Shown: piece after piece, positions 1 through 7,088 of the stretch
How positions within the stretch are numbered: position 1 is the first letter of the stretch
How the letters are laid out: every line of letters starts with the position of its first letter
Source: JAGOZV01 sp964622895
GTDB lineage: Bacteria > Patescibacteriota > Saccharimonadia > Saccharimonadales > Saccharimonadaceae
NCBI GenBank assembly: GCA_964622895.1
Contig: CAZUSB010000011.1
Location: 1 to 19,698, forward strand
Direction of reading: 5' to 3'
Length of the DNA: 19,698 nucleotides
Program-made: the position numbers and the translations under genes
Notes under the pieces: model-generated
Database searches by the model: none
The model's input: only the letters and a program-made list of their open reading frames with translations
What the model was told of the DNA's origin: nothing

Positions 1-46
1 CTCTCCACTGCCCTTCTTTATCCCAGTCTAGTAATTTTTCACTCAT
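1..46 (-). CDS. 5' end of an unidentified gene, cut by the window edge
   Basis: An ATG at 46-44 opens a frame that stays open for 15 codons to the window edge and begins MSEKLLDWDKEGQWR. The main support is the promoter: an extended -10 (TGA then TACAAT, 61-53) ends six bases before the ATG, the same spacing seen at several other starts here. There is no Shine-Dalgarno sequence, so a leaderless message is likely. The gene lies downstream of the histidine kinase on the same strand. The visible residues are too few to name a family and do not look like the start of a response regulator. Confidence 0.5.
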   Translation of the reverse strand, partial: MSEKLLDWDKEGQWR

Positions 47-52
47 GCCTAT

Positions 53-61
53 ATTGTATCA
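53..61 (-). promoter_or_regulatory. Extended -10 promoter for the gene starting at 46
   Basis: On the minus strand TGA-TACAAT (61 to 53) is followed by six bases and then ATG. A start point 6-7 bases after the -10 would fall on or next to the ATG, predicting a leaderless transcript. No convincing -35 is visible, as is usual for extended -10 promoters. Confidence 0.55.
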
Positions 62-84
62 TATTTTGCGTTATAAATCAAGTT

Positions 85-2217
85 CTACAGCGGTAATTTA
101 AAGCCAAAGGTACTCCCCTTGCCTTCTTCAGATTTAAAGATCATCTCACCCTTATGCCCTGTAACGACTTTTTTAGACAAAAACAGCCCGACACCGGTGC
201 CATCTGGACGTCGCTTACGGGCGTTTGTCGCTCTAAAAAATTTACCGAATAATTTAGCTTGCTCGGATTTTGGCACACCTAGCCCCGTATCTTTAACAGT
301 AAATTCTATAAATCCATCTTTTTCACGTAGGCCTATGTGAACGGTAGAGTTGGGCTGCGAATAGAATATCGCGTTGTCTATCATGTTTAATATCACCTGT
401 TTGAGTTTCTCGGCATCAACTTTTAGCTTGCCCACGTCCTGAGTATCGACGTTAAATTTGATATCGCTTTGCTTTGCCACTAACTGCATCATGTTAACTT
501 CACCTTGCACCATTTTTTTCAAATCTGTGGGCGTCTTTTCTATAGTAAATTTGCCAGTTTGTAAGCGTGAAACATTCAGAAAGTCGTTAATCAAGCGCAC
601 CATGCGCTCGCTAGAGGCAAATGTTTCGTCTAGCGCGTCTTTTTGTGCCTGATTGACATCACCAAAATCTCCTTCACGCAGCATATCCACATAGCCTTTT
701 ATGCTAGTCAAGGGTGTACGAAGTTGGTGAGAAGCGATAGATAAAAATTCATCTTTTGTCTTATCAAGCTCTTTGAGTTGCTCGTTGGTTGCCCGAAGCT
801 CTTGCGTAGCATCATCAACTTTTGTTTGCAGGTTTTCGTTGAGGTCACGAATCACCTCCACTGATAGTGAGTTCTGAATCGCAATTGCCAACTCATTTAT
901 AATGGACTCTACTATGCGCCTGTCCCGCACAGTGTACCCCCCTGTTTTATGCTCACCCATAAGCATATAGCCAATAGTTTTATTATTTAGACGCATCGGA
1001 ATAAGTATTTTTATTTTTTGGTGCTGAAGGATTTTACTAAAACGACTCGGCGGCAAATTATCGGTCAATATTAATTCATTTGAGTTTTTTGGCGAAGAGC
1101 CTTTAATCTCTTCTAGCGTCGCAGAAGATATTTCTAGAGGTGAATCTCCACGCGAACGAGTGAGATTTCTATCGGTAATATAGAAACTAACTGCGGTTGA
1201 CTTGAGATTATCTGCTATAAAATCACCCGCCCGATCAAGTAGGACGTTGAGGTTTGTATTGAAGGATATAATATGACTAAAATTCCTTAGGAATTCATCT
1301 TGATTGTACGTTCCACGATAAAATATTCTATTGGTCAATTTGTCAAAAGCCTGCTTGATCGGCTGAAACAAGACCGTCATAACCAACGCCAAAATCACAT
1401 TAAGGGGACTGACACTGAGACCAGTATTTGTCGCTCGCCCATGAAAAAGAAAGACAGACAGTAGATACGCCAAGAGAAAATAAATCACAGTCAAAACCGA
1501 CAGCGTCAATATATAGGTCATGGTACGAATAGCTGCAGACCGTAGATCAAATAAGCCGTGACGAATTGTCGCATAATACAACGCTGATACCAACACAATC
1601 CCAGGTGCTAATGCAATCTGGCTAATCGCAAACGAGTCAGTTGCATTTGGTATGATATATCCTAAGATTAATATACTCGGTGCAGTAATCATCGCTCCAA
1701 CACCAACCACTCTTATTTGTTTTCTCTTGCTAACTGAAGGGCTATTCCAGTTTTTTACTACAATAACAATCATCGCCAACACCAAACCGCTTATCGTTAG
1801 ACCATATAAATAGCCGGCTAGGCCAAACTCAACGCCATAGATCTCGCCGTCTGGATATATATCTCTGGCCGTCAAGGGTGAAACAAATATTAAGGTAGCG
1901 ATAGCGGCCAAGGGCCAGGCACCTTTTTCTAGGGCTGTAGATTTGTATCCTACAATTTTAGTGATTAGATTGAGCGCCAGTATGGCAACTATAAAACTCG
2001 CTGGAAATATCAACCTTGTTGCCCCCAGGGCTATGTCATACGGCACTGTTGTGTCGTTACTGATATGGTTTGCGATCATCCATACTAAAAATGATATCGT
2101 TAAGGCAACGAATATTTTACCTTGTGCTGTTTTGCCATTTTTACTGATGATTGTAAAATAAGCTAATAACATAGCTAAAACTGCTTCAACGAGGTCAATC
2201 AATAAAAACGGACTCAT
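85..2217 (-). CDS. Multi-pass membrane sensor histidine kinase (7TM N-terminus, GAF-like, HisKA, HATPase_c)
   Basis: This 710-residue protein is a complete membrane sensor kinase that should autophosphorylate a histidine and pass the phosphate to a response regulator. Residues 1-270 form about eight hydrophobic segments, like the 7TM-type N-terminal region of histidine kinases (including RHGLFDLR after the seventh). About 300-450 looks like a GAF domain and 455-490 like a coiled coil. The H-box SHQLRTPL places the phospho-accepting His near 497; the N-box NMIDNA is near 611-616, G1 DTGLGV near 643, and GTGVGL near 673-678. All catalytic motifs are intact, so it should be active. The ATG has a -10 just upstream and no ribosome site. 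No response regulator lies in the window. The E1-like gene ends 32 bp upstream on the same strand, so a functional link is possible but unproven. Confidence 0.93.
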   Translation of the reverse strand: MSPFLLIDLVEAVLAMLLAYFTIISKNGKTAQGKIFVALTISFLVWMIANHISNDTTVPYDIALGATRLIFPASFIVAILALNLITKIVGYKSTALEKGAWPLAAIATLIFVSPLTARDIYPDGEIYGVEFGLAGYLYGLTISGLVLAMIVIVVKNWNSPSVSKRKQIRVVGVGAMITAPSILILGYIIPNATDSFAISQIALAPGIVLVSALYYATIRHGLFDLRSAAIRTMTYILTLSVLTVIYFLLAYLLSVFLFHGRATNTGLSVSPLNVILALVMTVLFQPIKQAFDKLTNRIFYRGTYNQDEFLRNFSHIISFNTNLNVLLDRAGDFIADNLKSTAVSFYITDRNLTRSRGDSPLEISSATLEEIKGSSPKNSNELILTDNLPPSRFSKILQHQKIKILIPMRLNNKTIGYMLMGEHKTGGYTVRDRRIVESIINELAIAIQNSLSVEVIRDLNENLQTKVDDATQELRATNEQLKELDKTKDEFLSIASHQLRTPLTSIKGYVDMLREGDFGDVNQAQKDALDETFASSERMVRLINDFLNVSRLQTGKFTIEKTPTDLKKMVQGEVNMMQLVAKQSDIKFNVDTQDVGKLKVDAEKLKQVILNMIDNAIFYSQPNSTVHIGLREKDGFIEFTVKDTGLGVPKSEQAKLFGKFFRATNARKRRPDGTGVGLFLSKKVVTGHKGEMIFKSEEGKGSTFGFKLPL

Positions 2218-2227
2218 GCTATAACTT

Positions 2228-2233
2228 ATTATA
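2228..2233 (-). promoter_or_regulatory. -10 box of the histidine kinase gene
   Basis: TATAAT at 2233-2228 (minus) lies ten bases before the ATG at 2217, so the leader would be about 2-4 nt. No Shine-Dalgarno sequence or good -35 is visible. No terminator is seen between the E1-like stop (2250) and this box, so readthrough from the upstream pair is also possible. Confidence 0.5.
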
Positions 2234-2249
2234 TACTATAGTGCCAGGC

Positions 2250-3161
2250 TTAATTTTTAATATTATTATAATCACATTTTGGATTGAGACCCAAGGTGTC
2301 TCGTATGACCCCCTGTACCAAGCTCCGATAGTAACCTGACTGAGCAATACTTAACCTGTTGCCATCCTTACCGGTGTATGCGTCGTACATTTTATACCTA
2401 GGAGCCCAAATTGGTTTTTTCCGACGATTATGACGGCGCTCACCCCCATTAACCAGATGTAAAAATGCTTCGGTTGAACCGATAGCACATGCTGCGTCTA
2501 CACCCTGCGTTATTGACGGCAATGGTGCAGCTTTTTCTACTACAGCTCTTAGCGTTTCTAGGTCGCCATAAGGTGGTAGGTACGGCACCGCATGAGGCAG
2601 GCTAATGTCCATGTCCTTGATCTCATCTAAAGGAGCTCCTTGTGGTAGCCCCAATATCCTCTCAAGGTTCCAATACTTTGCGTCAGGCTTCAGTGAAGTG
2701 ACAGTACCAGCAAATCCAATATTCATGGCTATCTCATTTGGTATTTGTTGTCTTCTAGCCTGTCTAGCAATCATCGTCCCGATGTGTGGGTAAGTTAACT
2801 CTGACTCATCTAGCACCAAATCTGCGCCTTGCATAAAATCCTCTAGATTGTCCTCGGTCACCCCATCTGTATAGACTTCAATTTTAGCTTCTGGTCGTAA
2901 TTCTAAAACACGCTCCCTAAAGACCACGGCTTTATTCCGTCCAAGTGCTAATGCAGTCGCACCTAGCACACGGTTGGAGTTTTCCGCCTCAAACACCTCG
3001 GGGTCAGCAACACTGAAATGTTCCACCCCCATCATCGCCAGCTTTAAGCCCAGCTGGAATCCGTCGCCTCCAGCTCCAGCAATCGCAACTTTTGAGCTCT
3101 GTAATTTCTCCTGCTCTTCTTTGCTATAAAAACCAAGGTTTCTAGTGTAATATTCTTCCAT
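2250..3161 (-). CDS. E1-like adenylating enzyme (ThiF/MoeB/HesA family)
   Basis: This 303-residue protein has the nucleotide-binding core of ThiF/MoeB/E1 enzymes, which activate a carboxylate as an acyl-adenylate. The glycine-rich loop GAGGDG is at 29-34. It is followed by Asp53 and the NSNR segment (61-64), which corresponds to the SNLNRQ signature with its conserved Arg, then Lys77 and an acidic DLVLDES stretch at 114-120. A late TQGVDAAC segment (218-225) resembles the region preceding the helix that ends MoeB-type cores. The paired CxxC zinc motifs of MoeB and ThiF are absent; only two cysteines remain (225, 296), so a thioester mechanism is uncertain. No ThiS/MoaD/ubiquitin-like partner lies nearby. 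The gene overlaps the GNAT gene by one base (TAATG), indicating translational coupling. The substrate is unknown. Confidence 0.85.
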   Translation of the reverse strand: MEEYYTRNLGFYSKEEQEKLQSSKVAIAGAGGDGFQLGLKLAMMGVEHFSVADPEVFEAENSNRVLGATALALGRNKAVVFRERVLELRPEAKIEVYTDGVTEDNLEDFMQGADLVLDESELTYPHIGTMIARQARRQQIPNEIAMNIGFAGTVTSLKPDAKYWNLERILGLPQGAPLDEIKDMDISLPHAVPYLPPYGDLETLRAVVEKAAPLPSITQGVDAACAIGSTEAFLHLVNGGERRHNRRKKPIWAPRYKMYDAYTGKDGNRLSIAQSGYYRSLVQGVIRDTLGLNPKCDYNNIKN

Positions 3162-3838
3162 TAAAATTTATAATACCTAACCCCCACCTCTTTATGTGCC
3201 ACCTCAAGCGCCTTAAGTCCCATACCCCTTTGTACAGCACAATAGTCAACATCTATGCCTACTTGCTTTACAGGATATCTATCAATCTTTGATTCAGGCG
3301 TAACCTCATTGAGCGGTATTTGCATACTTTCGCGCAAATAATCTCTAAACCAGCCGTCCACCACAGCTAGTGCTTGTGTACCCCCATTTTCAATCCCTCT
3401 CCATAATGACACCTGGAGAAGCCTCATAAGAATAATCTTACTTTGCTCACCCTCTGCAATAAGCCTTGAGAGCTCTGCTGCTTCTGGCTTCACCTTAACA
3501 CCCAATGACTCACCAAACATATTTTCAATAGGTAAGGGGCTATTAGCGCCAGGCTCTTTACTGATCAGCCTGATACTGCCGACTACATTTGCACTACTGT
3601 TGCCATTTGACTCTAGTGCCGTAAAGTGTGTGGATCTCCTGTCGTCATCATCTATATCGACAACATGACCTAACCCGATATACCCAAGTTGTTTATATTT
3701 TTGGGTTCTCAATTCCAAGTAGCCTCTTGCTACTGACAGGTCTTCATGTAGAGACTCTTTGCCTATTTCAGCCACAGCAAGAGAACCTCTCTCTAGTCTT
3801 CCAACAAAATCGTTTTGAATTACTATCTTTTCCATCAT
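3161..3838 (-). CDS. GNAT-fold acyltransferase resembling acyl-homoserine-lactone / N-acyl amino acid (FeeM) synthases
   Basis: The 225-residue protein follows the layout of the autoinducer-synthase/FeeM branch of the GNAT superfamily. There is an N-terminal LELRTQKYKQLGY helix with Arg44, an acidic DIDDDD run at 61-66, a VVGSIRLI strand ending at 92, an LPIENMF segment near 102-108, and AELSRLIAEG at 121-130, which matches the conserved E-SR block of those enzymes (Glu122, Arg125). Members transfer acyl groups from acyl-ACP or acyl-CoA to an amine. Which donor is used here cannot be read from the sequence. Two ATGs compete: GGAG is four bases from the first (3838) and seven from the second (3835), so the second may be the true start. 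The gene is coupled to the E1-like gene downstream. Family assignment is by motif order only. Confidence 0.65.
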   Translation of the reverse strand: MMEKIVIQNDFVGRLERGSLAVAEIGKESLHEDLSVARGYLELRTQKYKQLGYIGLGHVVDIDDDDRRSTHFTALESNGNSSANVVGSIRLISKEPGANSPLPIENMFGESLGVKVKPEAAELSRLIAEGEQSKIILMRLLQVSLWRGIENGGTQALAVVDGWFRDYLRESMQIPLNEVTPESKIDRYPVKQVGIDVDYCAVQRGMGLKALEVAHKEVGVRYYKF

Positions 3839-3864
3839 GTCTCTCCGATTACTCTACCTTCGTC

Positions 3865-3896
3865 AAAAATGCCCCCGGGGTATGGGGGCAATTTTT
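3865..3896 (-). terminator. Intrinsic terminator after the 71-aa gene, possibly also an attenuator for the GNAT/E1 pair
   Basis: On the minus strand TGCCCCC and GGGGGCA pair around a seven-base loop and are followed by ATTTTTGA. The + strand also has a T-run after the hairpin, so it could act in both directions, though nothing ends on the + side. Only 26 bases separate it from the GNAT start and I see no good promoter there, so the GNAT/E1 genes may depend on readthrough past this hairpin. Confidence 0.75.
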
Positions 3897-3961
3897 GGCA
3901 CCTGTTTGTTTGGTTACTATTATACAAGTGCTTTTTGTAAGTTGCAAGTCTTTTTTGAAAC

Positions 3962-4177
3962 TTATTGTTTCTTGCGAACAACTGGGAAACTGTTTCGTGG
4001 GCTTTCGTAAACCTCGCGACCCTCTGGAATCTCTGTTACAGGCGTTCCCTTTTCGTTGTTTGGTGATTTTGCAAAAAAGTAAATCGTTTGTGGTTTACCT
4101 TTTGCACCACGAAGTTCTACTTCGGTACTGTACAAATAATATGTTACACCCTTTGAATTTGTGTGACTGTAAGCCAT
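3962..4177 (-). CDS. Small conserved CPR-type protein of unknown function (71 aa)
   Basis: The 71-residue product begins MAYSHTNSKGVTYYLYS and is mainly beta-strand-like, basic and soluble. It has no signal peptide, membrane segment or cysteine. From memory, near-identical openings recur as small hypothetical proteins across Patescibacteria; I could not check this. The gene is well supported: a near-consensus promoter (TTGACA, 16 bp, GATAAT), a strong AGGAGGT ribosome site nine bases before the ATG, and a GC-rich terminator afterwards. This strong one-gene unit suggests high expression. No function can be assigned. Confidence 0.85.
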   Translation of the reverse strand: MAYSHTNSKGVTYYLYSTEVELRGAKGKPQTIYFFAKSPNNEKGTPVTEIPEGREVYESPRNSFPVVRKKQ

Positions 4178-4218
4178 GTAGTATTTTCTACCTCCTATTA
4201 ATGCTATACACGTATTAG

Positions 4219-4246
4219 ATTATCACTGATATAGCTCACCTGTCAA
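4219..4246 (-). promoter_or_regulatory. Near-consensus sigma-70 type promoter of the 71-aa gene
   Basis: TTGACA (4246-4241), a 16-base spacer and GATAAT (4224-4219) are seen on the minus strand. It is the most canonical -35/-10 pair in the window. The leader is about 35 nt and carries AGGAGGT. The promoter lies immediately after, and abuts, the stop codon of the upstream 215-aa gene. Confidence 0.75.
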
Positions 4247-4249
4247 CAC

Positions 4250-4897
4250 CTAGATGCTTTTAAATTTAAATTTTAGGATCATTCTAATGATTAACATGCC
4301 GATTGCACGTAAAATTATAACCGCCCCTATTGCTCCGGTTATCAGCACTGCAAATCCAGCCATATCTGGTGACCATCTTGGCGAGACGAAAGCATGATAA
4401 TACGGCTCTGTCGGCAAAGTCACTATATCTAATAGTTCTTGGCCTTGAGGGAAATTAGCCAACTCACTGTTTACACAGTCTTTGTAAGCTTGTGAGTTTG
4501 ATGAATATCGTGGCGCACAAATATCTTGGACTCTTTTAAAGATATTACCATTTTCATTTTGATAGGTTTGTTGTTTTTTGAAAATATCTTGATAATCGCA
4601 ATTATATAGACCCTCTAGCGCCACGCCCCTAGAACCAAGATCAGTATTCATATGCGATGAAACATAACGCTGTAAGTCATACAACCTATTTTTTAAGACC
4701 GCTCGGTCACACGACTGATCGGCAGTCATTACAGCATCTCGTCTCTCTATCATGCCCACATTATTTAACCTTAGCAAAGACGCCGAGACAAATGCCATTA
4801 AAATAAATAGCAATGCTAACTGCCAAGTTTTGACAGCTTGGATGTTTTTTAGTCGTTTTTTTAACTTACGACGCTCTTGACGATTATTCTGTGCCAA
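4250..4897 (-). CDS. Two-TM membrane protein with a four-cysteine exported loop (unknown function)
   Basis: The 215-residue protein starts at a TTG codon (4897) chosen because AGAGGTGG lies just upstream and the next Met is already inside the first membrane segment. The N-terminus is strongly basic (RRKLKKRLK), followed by TM1 near 25-45, about 130 hydrophilic residues, TM2 near 178-208 and a basic tail. By the positive-inside rule both ends are cytoplasmic and the loop is outside. The loop holds four cysteines (in SCDRA, NCDYQ, DICAP, KDCVN), which suggests two disulfides. I do not recognise the family. Divergent promoters separate it from murC. Confidence 0.8.
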   Translation of the reverse strand: MAQNNRQERRKLKKRLKNIQAVKTWQLALLFILMAFVSASLLRLNNVGMIERRDAVMTADQSCDRAVLKNRLYDLQRYVSSHMNTDLGSRGVALEGLYNCDYQDIFKKQQTYQNENGNIFKRVQDICAPRYSSNSQAYKDCVNSELANFPQGQELLDIVTLPTEPYYHAFVSPRWSPDMAGFAVLITGAIGAVIILRAIGMLIIRMILKFKFKSI

Positions 4898-4914
4898 ATT
4901 CCACCTCTTTACTG

Positions 4915-4928
4915 ATTATATTGTATCA
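4915..4928 (-). promoter_or_regulatory. Promoter of the 215-aa membrane protein gene
   Basis: On the minus strand two overlapping -10 boxes are present: extended TGA-TACAAT (4928-4920) and TATAAT (4920-4915). The start point would lie near 4908-4913, directly before the AGAGGTGG ribosome site. The murC -10 faces the other way about 20 bp off. Confidence 0.55.
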
Positions 4929-4945
4929 TGTTCGCTCCTTCATAG

Positions 4946-4951
4946 TACAAT
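4946..4951 (+). promoter_or_regulatory. -10 box of murC, leaderless arrangement
   Basis: TACAAT at 4946-4951 is followed by six bases and the murC ATG (4958). No ribosome site exists. The predicted start point coincides with the ATG. Confidence 0.55.
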
Positions 4952-4957
4952 ATACCT

Positions 4958-6103
4958 ATGAAGATATATTTTTCTGGTATTGGTGGCGTCGGTATCGGTC
5001 CATTAGCGCAAATTGCACATAACGCTGGTCATGAAGTCGTTGGTTCAGATCAAAATGCTAGTTTATTGACTGCTGAACTTGATAAGCTAGGTGTTGAGTA
5101 TGCAATCGGCACCCAAGATGGATACTTTCTTCGCCACATGAACGAGGGTCGCACCATAGACTGGTTCGTTTATACAGCAGCTTTACCGACAGATCACCCA
5201 GAGCTTTTAGCTGCTCGTCAATTAGGCATTAAAACCGCCAAGCGTGACGAGTTATTAAGCCAGATAATCCAAGAAGCCGACCAAAAACTTATTGCAATTG
5301 CTGGCACACACGGAAAAACAGGCACGACAGCCCTAGCAGTTTGGCTATTCAAAGAACTTGGTCTGCCAGTCAGCTATTCTATCGGCTCCACTGTTTCTTT
5401 TGGTGCAAGTGGGCAATTTGATGGTGATAGCCAGTATTTTATATATGAGTGCGATGAGTTTGATCGTAATTTTTTGCATTTTGAGCCATATCTGAGTGTT
5501 GTAACTAGCATCGACTATGACCATCCAGATACTTATCCGACAAGAAAAGAGTATAATGATGCATTTAAGCANNNNNNNNNNNNNNNNNNNNNNNNNNNNN
5601 NNNNNNNNNNNNNNNNNNNNNNNNNNNNNNNNNNNNNNNNNNNNNNNNNNNNNNNNNNNNNNNNNNNNNNNTTCCCAGGGGCGGACAGACGTTTTGAACG
5701 CTTAACTAAAAATCTTTATACCGATTATGCACATCATCCGAAAGAAATCGTCGCCACACTCAAAATGGTGCGTGAAGTCGCCCCTAAAAACGTTACACTT
5801 ATTTATCAACCTCATCAAAATATCCGTCAGCACAATATTCTTGGGCAATACAAAGATCAGTTTATCAATGCTGACAAAATTTACTGGCTGCCGACCTATT
5901 TATCTAGAGAAGACCCAAACTTGCCGATTCTACCGCCGGAAAAACTCACTCAAAACATCTCAAACAAAGACAAAATTGTTTATGCTACGCTAAATGACGA
6001 ATTGAGAGATAGTATTAAACAAGATTTACAAAATGGCGATTTAGTCATCGGCATGGGTGCCGGTGATATTGATGGTTGGCTCAGGAAAAATTTTAGCTCC
6101 TAA
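4958..6103 (+). CDS. murC: UDP-N-acetylmuramate--L-alanine ligase (MurC), interrupted by an assembly gap
   Basis: MurC joins L-alanine to UDP-MurNAc using ATP, the first step of the cytoplasmic peptide stem of peptidoglycan. The N-terminus has the nucleotide-sugar binding GIGGVGIGPLA loop (residues 7-17). The ATP loop GTHGKTGTT is at 116-124, and ECDEFDRNF and DYDHPDTYPT are family motifs of the central domain. After the gap, FPGADRRFE and DYAHHPKEI belong to the C-terminal domain. The frame is kept across the 100 N, but those hold only about 34 residues, whereas the family usually has around 100 more there (typical length about 450-490), so the N run is too short. The muropeptide-recycling ligase Mpl is a related alternative. 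The stop overlaps the convergent neighbour's stop (6100-6103). Confidence 0.88.
   Translation: MKIYFSGIGGVGIGPLAQIAHNAGHEVVGSDQNASLLTAELDKLGVEYAIGTQDGYFLRHMNEGRTIDWFVYTAALPTDHPELLAARQLGIKTAKRDELLSQIIQEADQKLIAIAGTHGKTGTTALAVWLFKELGLPVSYSIGSTVSFGASGQFDGDSQYFIYECDEFDRNFLHFEPYLSVVTSIDYDHPDTYPTRKEYNDAFKXXXXXXXXXXXXXXXXXXXXXXXXXXXXXXXXXXFPGADRRFERLTKNLYTDYAHHPKEIVATLKMVREVAPKNVTLIYQPHQNIRQHNILGQYKDQFINADKIYWLPTYLSREDPNLPILPPEKLTQNISNKDKIVYATLNDELRDSIKQDLQNGDLVIGMGAGDIDGWLRKNFSS
5572..5671. other. Assembly gap (100 N) inside murC
   Basis: Exactly 100 N. Both flanks are MurC in order, so the join is credible, but the missing part of the central domain should be several hundred bases long. Confidence 0.97.
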
Positions 6104-6492
6104 AAGCTTGCTTCAACGGATTTCAGTGTATCTTCTAGATTGATGCCTAGACCGATTGGGTCTAGAGGATCACCTGAAAATGCTTCGTTTTTATTTGCTC
6201 GATCAAGCTCTGCCTGAAGTAGCTTCTTGAACTTGTCTATCTCTTTAAGGCTCATCGCTCCAGTTGCCGAATATTCGCCAGCAATTGGATCTCTATTGAT
6301 TTTGGTGCGAACACTTTTATAGCCGGGCCTACTGAGGTCAAGCTGCTGTGTGCCAGTCGCGGTATAAAGCCACAAGCTGACACTAGTTAAAATACTAGCA
6401 ATTATGACGCTACCAGTCAGCAGGATGTAGATTTGATTCTCTAACAAGAACCTAATCGGGCTACGTTTTGCTACGGGTTTGCTAGCTTCCAT
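6100..6492 (-). CDS. Single-TM protein of unknown function (130 aa), translationally coupled to the upstream secreted protein
   Basis: I chose ATG 6492 (MEASKPVAKRS) rather than the upstream in-frame Met at 6564, which lies wholly inside the preceding gene; from 6492 the overlap is only 11 bases, as expected for coupling. The basic N-terminus (KPVAKRSPIRF) is followed by one hydrophobic segment near residues 22-46. An extracytoplasmic domain of about 80 residues with a helical, charged C-terminal half completes it. There are no cysteines or recognisable motifs. It probably works with the secreted protein encoded just upstream. Confidence 0.75.
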   Translation of the reverse strand: MEASKPVAKRSPIRFLLENQIYILLTGSVIIASILTSVSLWLYTATGTQQLDLSRPGYKSVRTKINRDPIAGEYSATGAMSLKEIDKFKKLLQAELDRANKNEAFSGDPLDPIGLGINLEDTLKSVEASF

Positions 6493-7030
6493 TTTGTCCT
6501 GCAACCGTACGGTAACCCTCTTCAAATTGATTGACTGTATCCATAAATATCTGCAATTGCGCATTGACTGCTTCGACTTGCTGACGAACCGCCTGGCGTT
6601 TACTGCGGGTATTTTCTAGCGTATTAAAAAATCTAGTCGGTTCTTTTTGACAGTCAAGCGCAATTAATTCCGATAAGCTGACTTCATAATCACGATAAGC
6701 ATTTCTAAACAAAACTAGGCTTTTGTCGTATTCGTCATTTGCAGTGACTAGATTAGAGTTATTTAGGTTGTTGAATTGTACCCGTGCCGAAAAACGATTC
6801 AAAAGTCTTGTGCCGATTGATTCGTAATTTTGGCCGACGTTTACTCGTAAAAGCGCGTCATTACTGTGTAGCTGAGTCAAAGACGGTTCTATCGTCTTGC
6901 AAACCGAACTAATGTATTCTGCTTGATTTGGCGTCAAATGCGTTTCTTCGGCATTGGCCGAACTAGTCATCAAAAACAAGACCACCGCAGTGGCGCTTAA
7001 CAAAAATAATGTGATTCTCTTCGTTGTCAT
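6482..7030 (-). CDS. Secreted helical protein of unknown function (182 aa)
   Basis: The product opens with a clear Sec signal peptide: MTTKR, a hydrophobic core to about residue 22, then SSANA followed by EE, which fits a signal peptidase I site. The mature part (about 155 residues) is mostly predicted helix, rich in Asn, Gln, Leu and Glu, with a heptad-like region (ENTRSKRQAVRQQVEAV). It holds two cysteines (in SVCKT and LDCQK) that could form a disulfide. No family is recognised. It has a leaderless-type promoter and overlaps the single-TM gene by 11 bases. Confidence 0.8.
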   Translation of the reverse strand: MTTKRITLFLLSATAVVLFLMTSSANAEETHLTPNQAEYISSVCKTIEPSLTQLHSNDALLRVNVGQNYESIGTRLLNRFSARVQFNNLNNSNLVTANDEYDKSLVLFRNAYRDYEVSLSELIALDCQKEPTRFFNTLENTRSKRQAVRQQVEAVNAQLQIFMDTVNQFEEGYRTVAGQNGS

Positions 7031-7037
7031 CTGTATA

Positions 7038-7046
7038 ATTATAACA
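7038..7046 (-). promoter_or_regulatory. Extended -10 promoter of the secreted-protein gene (7030)
   Basis: On the minus strand TGT-TATAAT (7046-7038) is followed by seven bases and ATG at 7030. This is a consensus extended -10 with no ribosome site, consistent with a leaderless message. Confidence 0.7.
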
Positions 7047-7076
7047 TAATTGCTATATTTTTATTCCGTAGCATAG

Positions 7077-7082
7077 TATAAT
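7077..7082 (+). promoter_or_regulatory. -10 box of the 63-aa membrane protein gene
   Basis: TATAAT at 7077-7082 is followed by six bases and ATG at 7089. No ribosome site or clear -35 is seen. It is divergent from the promoter at 7038-7046. Confidence 0.65.
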
Positions 7083-7088
7083 AACCTT

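Noticed and set aside
3628..4218. A 196-codon plus-strand open frame
   Set aside because: It runs antisense across the GNAT start, a terminator and the 71-aa gene, all of which have far better signals, and it lacks a ribosome site or promoter.
6493..6564. Longer N-terminus for the single-TM protein starting at 6564
   Set aside because: The added 24 residues lie entirely in the upstream gene, lack a ribosome site and would put an odd sequence before a normal basic-then-hydrophobic anchor.
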